A DNA stretch of 64,000 nucleotides from Caprella mutica (lineage: Eukaryota; Arthropoda; Malacostraca; Amphipoda; Caprellidae), in NCBI GenBank assembly GCA_947561585.1, contig CANNZV010002346.1, forward strand, positions 62,001-126,000, given 5' to 3'. The translations under genes and the position numbers were made by a program. This document shows positions 57,532 to 64,000 of the stretch, piece after piece. The notes below the pieces were generated by a model. It saw nothing but the letters and a program-made list of their open reading frames with translations, was not told the DNA's origin and searched no databases. Position 1 is the stretch's first letter; every line of letters starts with the position of its first letter.

Positions 57532-58523
57532 CGAAGATCATTCATTACCTTAGCATCATACCTATCATTTGTTTTCCAGATATTTCGAGGATTTTCATTC
57601 GTATTTTTTCGATGTGTTTTTGATGGAGGCAAATTAACTTCTCGATCGTCTGTCCAAACGATTCAATTGGCATTGGTGGATGGTTGCTGCATAATCCACT
57701 TACAAAACCGCTATTCATGTGGTTTTCGTTAATGGTCGAACTGAAGTTCAATTATAGAAATGGAATTTAAATGAATGTATGACGATCCTCCACCACATGG
57801 TTTTGGTGTGGATGAAATCTGCTGAAAAGAAAAAAAACTAGTGTGTTTTTGGTTTGTGTTTTTTTGTTTTGTTTTTATTTACTTTCTCTTGTTAATAGAA
57901 CCAGTTTCATTGAATAGACAACGAACTCTTGTGAACATTTCAAGTGGTAAGATTTAGCCACCGTTCCATTTATCTTAGGAAAGCATGAATTTTCGGTGTA
58001 TTGTTGAAGAAAAGTGTTTTTGCAAACTACAGAGTACAGGACGATGCATTTCTTCTCCAATTCAAAAACATTTTTAAATTAAAGAACAATGATAGAAATT
58101 CACTCTCTATGGACAAAATGGCTTCTTCTACATGATACGACTTGAAACAATTTAATTTCTCCCATTTCGCAATTTAAAAATGACGATTTTGATAGAATAC
58201 AGTGTTCAAGCATGTCAAAAGCAAGTAAAAATAATCAAATAATTGACATTTCTTCAATTTGGCGGATTAATCCATATATTTTTTAAATCCGTAGATTAAT
58301 TTTTAAAAAGTTCAGACCTCAAGGGGGGGGGGGGGGCATCTGCCCCAAATGCCCCCCCCCCTTGTATACGCACCTGCAATAATATTATGAACATATGGGG
58401 ATTAATGAAACGAAGAAATAACAGGTCTAAGGGGACCGTCCCCGAAGAAATCTCAAAATTTTATCTTTTTTTTTATTGTGTAAACAGTTGCTTTATAACC
58501 TTCTTATAGTGTGTGCAAAATAC

Positions 58524-58779
58524 TAGAGGAGTATGAAATGTGTTTGTTAACAGATACACTCAGTGGAAACATATTACCCTAGATTAGTGCATAACTTAAA
58601 GGAACGCTAATTAGCGACGCGACATGTTGTGCCTTGTTTACTAGGAAGTTATTACTTGTTTATTTAAGTTCTCCCTTGTGTGACAAGTGCGTTGTCACAC
58701 AAGGTTCATCATATCATTATTATTTACATATAATTATATTATTATTTATAGTTATGCCATTCCATGTCAATGACTAATT
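58524..58779 (+). repeat. 5' LTR of Gypsy-3 (start visible, end not fixed)
   Basis: TAGAGGAGTATGAAATGTG onward is identical by eye to 63745-64000 for the whole visible length. The LTR probably continues beyond 58779 towards the gag start at 58974, but the 3' LTR is cut by the window, so the end cannot be placed. Contains a perfect hairpin CCTTGTGTGACAA...TTGTCACACAAGG near 58674-58706. Confidence 0.85.
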
Positions 58780-58973
58780 CCTTTATTTTATGTCCTCAGA
58801 TAAATACATTGTTGTACTTGTACCTATATGATCTAATAAAATAGCAGTATCTACAAATGGGCATTCTTAACTCTATTTATGTATTTATCAATGAAAAGAT
58901 ACAGTGGAAAGTGATTAATTAGCAAACAAGATAAAGTTTTAGTCACCTACCTAGCTTCCCAATTATCAAAATC

Positions 58974-59918
58974 ATGCCTATCGTAGAGTGTCCAATTGAA
59001 GGCTGTGATTATACAACACCTGACCTTGGGGAGACCGTTCTTGCTGCTCTTTTGACTACTCATGCTATTCAGCACACTGTACAGCACCAGCAACCAAATG
59101 CAGCTAAAGTGGAGAAAGTAAAGAGGCCAACAATAGTCTCTGATGGATCAGGTGAAGAGTGGTCATATTTTTTGACTAGATGGACTGAGTACGTAGAAGC
59201 TACTAGAATAACAGGTACCGAGGTTGTAATACAACTATTAGAATGCTGTGATGAAAATTTGCGCAGAGACCTAACACAATCATCCGGGAGCCTCCTAGAA
59301 TTTACATCCATAGAAGTCCTAGAGAAAATAAAAACTCTAGCAGTTAGAGCTGAAAATATTGCAGTGGCCAGAGTCACCCTGTATAACATGAAACAGGATC
59401 ATGAAGAATCCATCAGGTCATATGCTGCTAGACTAAGAGGACAAGCAAGAGTCTGTAAATTTTACGTCACATGTTCAGGAACAGATTGCAACACAGATGT
59501 CTATTATACTGAAGAAATGTTAAAAGACGCACTCTATAGAGGTATATCAGATCCAGATATCCAACTTGATCTCCTCGGACACATCAATCAAGACATGACC
59601 CTGGAACAAATTATCCAATTCGTTGAGGCCAGAGAACTCGGCAAACGATCTGCAGCAAAGCTAGCTACTAGCCATGGCGTTGAAGCCAGTCGTAGCTCAT
59701 ACAAAAAATTGCAAAGGGATGTGGTAAAGGAAAACTTTACCAATAACTCCGATCCATGCTCGTACTGTGGCAAGAAAGGTCATGGAAAACATGCATTCAC
59801 TACAATCAGAAAAAATGTATGTCCTGCCTTTGACCATAAATGTAACCACTGCAAGAAAAATCACTACTTTGAGAGTATGTGTAGAAGAAAGCAGTCTAAC
59901 AGCAGTCTAATCGAATAG
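58974..59918 (+). CDS. Gypsy-3 gag
   Basis: 314 codons. N-terminus has an unusual CPIEGCDYTTPD...H...H zinc-finger-like motif. The middle is a retrotransposon capsid region (EEWSYFLTRWTEYVEATRIT; LYNMKQDHEESIRSYAARLR; LKDALYRGISDPDIQLDLLG). The C-terminus carries cysteine clusters CSYCGKKGHGKHA and CNHCKKNHYFESMC. Gag forms the particle around element RNA. Ends at TAG 59916-59918; the following frame is -1 and overlaps by about seven codons, so pol may be reached by frameshifting. Confidence 0.9.
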   Translation: MPIVECPIEGCDYTTPDLGETVLAALLTTHAIQHTVQHQQPNAAKVEKVKRPTIVSDGSGEEWSYFLTRWTEYVEATRITGTEVVIQLLECCDENLRRDLTQSSGSLLEFTSIEVLEKIKTLAVRAENIAVARVTLYNMKQDHEESIRSYAARLRGQARVCKFYVTCSGTDCNTDVYYTEEMLKDALYRGISDPDIQLDLLGHINQDMTLEQIIQFVEARELGKRSAAKLATSHGVEASRSSYKKLQRDVVKENFTNNSDPCSYCGKKGHGKHAFTTIRKNVCPAFDHKCNHCKKNHYFESMCRRKQSNSSLIE

Positions 59919-60748
59919 AACACCTCCAAGAGAACGCATCATTCGATCATCTGTGTTCTATCCGGCAGGCTAGGCAAGACAGCAAAAGGAAAAGTATAGC
60001 TCTAGATCATCACTTGCACAATAATCTCACAGACTCTTGGGTGAAACAGGTATCCAAACCTCAGCCGTTTCTGAAATTAAACATTTCAATTTCAGAAAAT
60101 GATTACAAACACTTTGGAAACAAACTGCCCTCAGATCCAAAATCCATGAGCTATTGTGTGATGGCAGATACCGGTTGCCAAAGCTGCCTTGCTGGCATGA
60201 AACCAATAAAGAAACTTGGAATTAAAGAATCTGATCTGATACCAGTCTCTATGCACATGCATGCAGCAAACAACGAAGGAATCAATATCCTAGGAGCAGC
60301 ATTTTTACGCTTCTTCGGAAAAGACAGCACTGGCAAGCACATTGAGACCAAGCAACTTACTTATGTTACCAACAGTTCGGACAAGATCTTCATTAGCAAG
60401 GAGGCATGCATTTCACTAGGAATGATCTCTAACAAGTTCCCAATGATTGGTGAAAATTCAATTGCAAGCAGCATCATATCCTCCCCAGCCCAGAAGTCTT
60501 GCAGCTGCCCTACCAGACGAATGCCACCAAAGGCCCCTACAAAGATGCCATACTCTGCTACCACGGAAAATAAAGGTAGGCTGAAATCATATCTACTTGA
60601 TTTATATAAATACAGTACATTTAACACTTGTCCTCACCAACCATTACCTCTAATGGAGGGCCCCCCTCTTAAATTAATGATTGACCCCAATGCTTTACCG
60701 GTTGCCCATCATAAACCTGTGCCGGTACCAATACATTGGAACCTGTGA
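59919..60748 (+). CDS. Gypsy-3 pol N-part: protease and RT start
   Basis: The frame is open from about 59899 ([20 protein letters not shown]) through [20 protein letters not shown]. The protease core is [12 protein letters not shown] (D-T-G) near 60165, with ILGAAFLRF. The end ([16 protein letters not shown]) is the beginning of RT. An internal deletion of roughly 25 codons plus a frame change then joins it to the next ORF, so pol is broken here despite the element's youth. Confidence 0.8.
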
Positions 60749-63687
60749 CATGGTGCCACAGAATGGTAGTTTGTGCTAAAAAGGATGGTAAACCAAGACA
60801 GACAGTAGATCTGCAACCACTAAATCTCCATGCTACTAGAGAAACTCACCACACGCAGTCGCCATTCCACCAAGCCAGAATAGTACCTCAAAGAAAAATT
60901 AAATCAGTCTTTGATGCCTGGAATGGCTACCACAGTGTGCCATTACGCAAGGAAGATCGACATTATACTACCTTCATAACACCTTGGGGAAGATACCGTT
61001 ATCTCACAGCACCACAAGGCTACATCGCATCTGGAGATGCTTACTCTAGACGATATGATGAAATCGTATCCCACATCCCAAACATGACAAAATGTATAGA
61101 TGATACCTTACTATGGTCAGACACAATTGAAAAAAGTTTTTTCCAAGCAGTAGAGTGGTTAACAGTATGCGGCAGAAATGGAATTACCCTAAACCCCAAA
61201 AAGTTTGTCTTTGCTGAAACCACCGTTGATTTTGCTGGGTTTACAATAACCCCAGATACAGTCAGACCATGCACAAAATTCATAGAAGCAATTCAAGACT
61301 TCCCTAGACCATTGAACATCACAGATATGCGTGCATGGTTTGGTCTACTCAATCAAGTATCATATGCATTTTCAATGACTGAAGTTATGTTACCATTCCG
61401 CAAACTCCTCCAGCCAGGAACACCTTTTATCTGGACTGATGAACTCCACAACTTATTTACCAAATCTAAGTCAACAATCATCAACGAAATACAGGAGGGT
61501 GTAAGAATTTTTGATAAATCTAAACCAACTTGCCTCTCTACAGATTGGTCTAAATCTGGAATTGGATGGTGGTTATCTCAAAAACAATGCGATTGTGCAA
61601 AGCCAGACCCCTTTTGCTGCAAAACCGGATGGAAAGTGGTCTTAATGGGAAGCAGATTTACCCATTCTGCCGAATCCAGGTACGCTCCAATTGAAGGGGA
61701 AGCACTTGCTGTGGCAGACTCGCTCGACAAAGCAAGATACTTTGTTTTGGGATGTAGTGATCTCATTGTAGCAGTCGATCATAAGCCTCTTCTAAAGATA
61801 TTGAGCGATCGATCCCTGGAAGCAATTCCTAACAACAGACTTAGAAACCTCAAAGAAAAAACACTTCGCTACAGATTCCGCATCATTCACATACCAGGGG
61901 TGAAGCACAAAGCTGCAGATGCTACTTCAAGATCACCAACAGGATCTCACACCCCTGATAAAATGCACCTATCTGACGACGTTAGCACAGTAACACAAAC
62001 TGTTGATGCCAGATCAACCTTCCTCTCTGCTACTCGAATTAAAGAAAACCACCATGAGTGTGAAATGTTTGAAGAAAATCTCAAACTTTCTTCAATATCA
62101 GCCATAAATTCTATTGTTGCAGTAACGTGGGATAAAATAAAAACAGAGACTAACAGCGATGACACAATGCTCGACCTGATGCACCAGATTGAGAAGGGGT
62201 TTCCAGAAAATCCAAATACTTTGGCATTCAATCTGAAAGAATTCTATCAATTTAGGGATCACCTGTCAACAATTGATGGAGTGAACTTATACAAAAGTCG
62301 TGTCATTGTCCCCATATCCCTTCGTTGTTCTGTTCTCCAAAGTCTTCACTCTGCACACCAAGGTGCATCCACCATGATTGCTAGGGCAGAAGATTCCATT
62401 TTCTGGCCAGGCATCACCAAAGACATTACTACATTAAGAGACAACTGCAAACATTGCAATAAAATTGCACCATCCCAACCAAGCGCTCCTCCTTACCCAA
62501 CAATATCTCCTATTTATCCGTTCCAATGCATCTGTGCTGATTATTTCCACTTCAAAGGAAAAAACTATCTCGTAATTGTGGACAGATATTCAAATTGGCC
62601 GATCATTGAACAAGCCTCAGAGGGCGCAAACGGCCTCATCGAATCTCTCAAAAGAACATTCACCACTTTTGGTATCTCAGATGAACTATCTTCGGACGGA
62701 GGACCAGAATTCACATCAACTCTGACCAGACAATTTCTTGAACAGTGGGGAGTTCATCACAGGTTATCATCCGTCGCCTTTCCCCATTCAAACTGCCGAG
62801 CAGAAATTGGCGTGAAAACAGCAAAAAGACTTCTAATGGAAAATACCCAACATAATGGTACTCTCGATACTGATAAATTCCGAAGAGCTATATTGCAATA
62901 TCGGAATACCCCAGACAAAGACACTAAGCTCTCTCCAGCAATGTGTGTGTTTGGACGCTCTATTCGAGATTTCATTCCAGTATTACCGGGTAAATACAAG
63001 CCACATAATACATGGCAGGGAACATTGGAAGCAAGAGAATCAGCCTTACGTAATAGACACCAGAGGCTTCAAGAGTATTGGAGCGAACATACGAAGAAAC
63101 TCCCACCATTAACTGTCGGTAATAAAGTAAGAATCCAAAATCAAACTGGGCCACACTCCAAGAAATGGGACAAAACGGGGACTGTAATCGAAGTTAAACA
63201 ATTCGACCAATATTCTGTGAAAATCGACGGATCTGGCAGAATCACCCTACGTAACAGGAAATTTCTCAGGAAATACATCCCAGTCTATGAACAATCAGTA
63301 CCAATAACCCTCAAGGATGATGAAAATTACCGTATGATCTTAAATTATCCATCGCAACGAGAAAAACATACAGAATCTGACACCACAGCCAAAAAACCAT
63401 TGCCTACCACTAATCCCAACCCAATTATAAGACCATCTTCCAATGGCGATGTGCAGCATGAATCCTCTAATGATGAATTTATTTCTGCAGATGAACCTGA
63501 AACAACCTCGCCCACAGCTGTCCATGTTCCAGAAGACCAAGCCAGACAAGACGAAAGCATTAATGTTCCAGAGCAATCTAAAAAAATATTACTGGATTCT
63601 CTCACTCCACCTCCAAGACGATCTGCCCGCAAGAAGCTAACTCCCGCTTGGCACAAAGACTATGAACTCTCCTCTTCTGACGACTAA
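60736..63687 (+). CDS. Gypsy-3 pol: RT, RNase H, integrase
   Basis: About 983 codons. [42 protein letters not shown], and [10 protein letters not shown], where the usual aromatic residue of YxDD is cysteine. RNase [41 protein letters not shown] and ADATSR. Integrase: [20 protein letters not shown]...[23 protein letters not shown] and [19 protein letters not shown]. The tail after [20 protein letters not shown] includes the GPY/F-like region and ends [14 protein letters not shown]. Clearly Ty3/Gypsy order. No envelope. Confidence 0.92.
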   Translation: MEPVTWCHRMVVCAKKDGKPRQTVDLQPLNLHATRETHHTQSPFHQARIVPQRKIKSVFDAWNGYHSVPLRKEDRHYTTFITPWGRYRYLTAPQGYIASGDAYSRRYDEIVSHIPNMTKCIDDTLLWSDTIEKSFFQAVEWLTVCGRNGITLNPKKFVFAETTVDFAGFTITPDTVRPCTKFIEAIQDFPRPLNITDMRAWFGLLNQVSYAFSMTEVMLPFRKLLQPGTPFIWTDELHNLFTKSKSTIINEIQEGVRIFDKSKPTCLSTDWSKSGIGWWLSQKQCDCAKPDPFCCKTGWKVVLMGSRFTHSAESRYAPIEGEALAVADSLDKARYFVLGCSDLIVAVDHKPLLKILSDRSLEAIPNNRLRNLKEKTLRYRFRIIHIPGVKHKAADATSRSPTGSHTPDKMHLSDDVSTVTQTVDARSTFLSATRIKENHHECEMFEENLKLSSISAINSIVAVTWDKIKTETNSDDTMLDLMHQIEKGFPENPNTLAFNLKEFYQFRDHLSTIDGVNLYKSRVIVPISLRCSVLQSLHSAHQGASTMIARAEDSIFWPGITKDITTLRDNCKHCNKIAPSQPSAPPYPTISPIYPFQCICADYFHFKGKNYLVIVDRYSNWPIIEQASEGANGLIESLKRTFTTFGISDELSSDGGPEFTSTLTRQFLEQWGVHHRLSSVAFPHSNCRAEIGVKTAKRLLMENTQHNGTLDTDKFRRAILQYRNTPDKDTKLSPAMCVFGRSIRDFIPVLPGKYKPHNTWQGTLEARESALRNRHQRLQEYWSEHTKKLPPLTVGNKVRIQNQTGPHSKKWDKTGTVIEVKQFDQYSVKIDGSGRITLRNRKFLRKYIPVYEQSVPITLKDDENYRMILNYPSQREKHTESDTTAKKPLPTTNPNPIIRPSSNGDVQHESSNDEFISADEPETTSPTAVHVPEDQARQDESINVPEQSKKILLDSLTPPPRRSARKKLTPAWHKDYELSSSDD

Positions 63688-63744
63688 TTTCAACAACATC
63701 AGTTCCCACTACTAAAATATAGATATTGGAAACTTGAGGGGAGA

Positions 63745-64000
63745 TAGAGGAGTATGAAATGTGTTTGTTAACAGATACACTCAGTGGAAACATATTACCC
63801 TAGATTAGTGCATAACTTAAAGGAACGCTAATTAGCGACGCGACATGTTGTGCCTTGTTTACTAGGAAGTTATTACTTGTTTATTTAAGTTCTCCCTTGT
63901 GTGACAAGTGCGTTGTCACACAAGGTTCATCATATCATTATTATTTACATATAATTATATTATTATTTATAGTTATGCCATTCCATGTCAATGACTAATT
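63745..64000 (+). repeat. 3' LTR of Gypsy-3, cut by window end
   Basis: Begins TAGAGGAGTATG after a purine-rich tract (TTGAGGGGAGA, polypurine tract candidate) and matches the 5' LTR over 255 bp without a difference that I can see. Confidence 0.9.

Larger units (their letters stand above)
54320..58376. mobile_element. 4-kb palindromic DNA element, perfect 8-bp duplication
   Basis: Starts CAGGGGCGTATCTAGG, ends TATACGCACCTG, with CAATAATA on both sides (54312-54319, 58377-58384). G-runs (54347 on) and C-runs (58352 on) lie just inside the ends. The left half after subtraction of two inserts (54997-55844 and about 55971-56353) mirrors the right half: ACCAGTTTCATTGAATAGAC (57899) pairs with 54733-54752, TTTAAATTGCGAAATTGG (54482) with 58168-58180, and GATAGGTATGATGCTAAGGT (54935) with 57545-57565. 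The termini and duplication length fit hAT elements, but the coding remnant looks different. Confidence 0.8.

Overview
The window is animal nuclear DNA, most likely from an insect and plausibly a hemipteran with a large, AT-rich, transposon-packed genome. I infer this from spliced genes with GT-AG introns, an intron-split cytosolic ribosomal protein gene (RpL18), Gypsy-type LTR retrotransposons, several non-LTR (LINE) families, and very many short inverted-repeat elements (MITEs). No bacterial, CRISPR, rRNA or tRNA feature was seen.

Layout. 0-4 kb holds a decayed repeat, a 0.87-kb foldback element made of a TTGCTCGAA-type array, and a small palindrome. 4.07-9.3 kb (minus) is RpL18: three coding exons are unambiguous, and a first exon carrying only the start codon is proposed at 9.28 kb, about 4 kb upstream. 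That intron is filled with a ~1-kb foldback and old MITEs. 9.4-14.4 kb has no recognised gene. 14.4-16.65 kb (plus) is a 5'-truncated Gypsy pol with an open 739-codon frame. 17-23.2 kb is DNA-transposon debris, a LINE tail and a clean 174-bp element with an 8-bp target duplication. 24.3-30.1 kb (minus) is a five-exon gene of about 941 codons, all introns in phase 1, with two copies of a zinc-finger-like module and a truncated tyrosine-recombinase-like domain.

31.6-46.2 kb is a nest of insertions. A MITE (family A) holds a Gypsy element with paired LTRs (32.6-43.8 kb). That element holds a LINE (36.2-43.1 kb), which holds a second, G-rich LINE (39.0-41.3 kb). Next to it a 2-kb foldback (44.2-46.2 kb) holds five more short elements stacked inside each other. 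Nearly every insertion can be ordered from intact target-site duplications. 46.3-53.9 kb (minus) carries two members of one LINE family, interrupted by MITEs and by a poly(A)-tailed minisatellite element. 54.3-58.4 kb is a ~4-kb palindromic DNA element with a perfect 8-bp duplication. 58.5 kb to the window end is a young Gypsy element whose LTRs read as identical over the visible 255 bp.

Host function is confined to RpL18 and the recombinase-like gene; everything else I can identify is mobile DNA. The most interesting items are a Gypsy element whose primer-binding site is complementary to the predicted 5' end of its own RNA (self-priming), a stack of MITE families that share CCAG-type ends and 8-bp duplications but have no recognised transposase here, and the chimeric recombinase-like gene.
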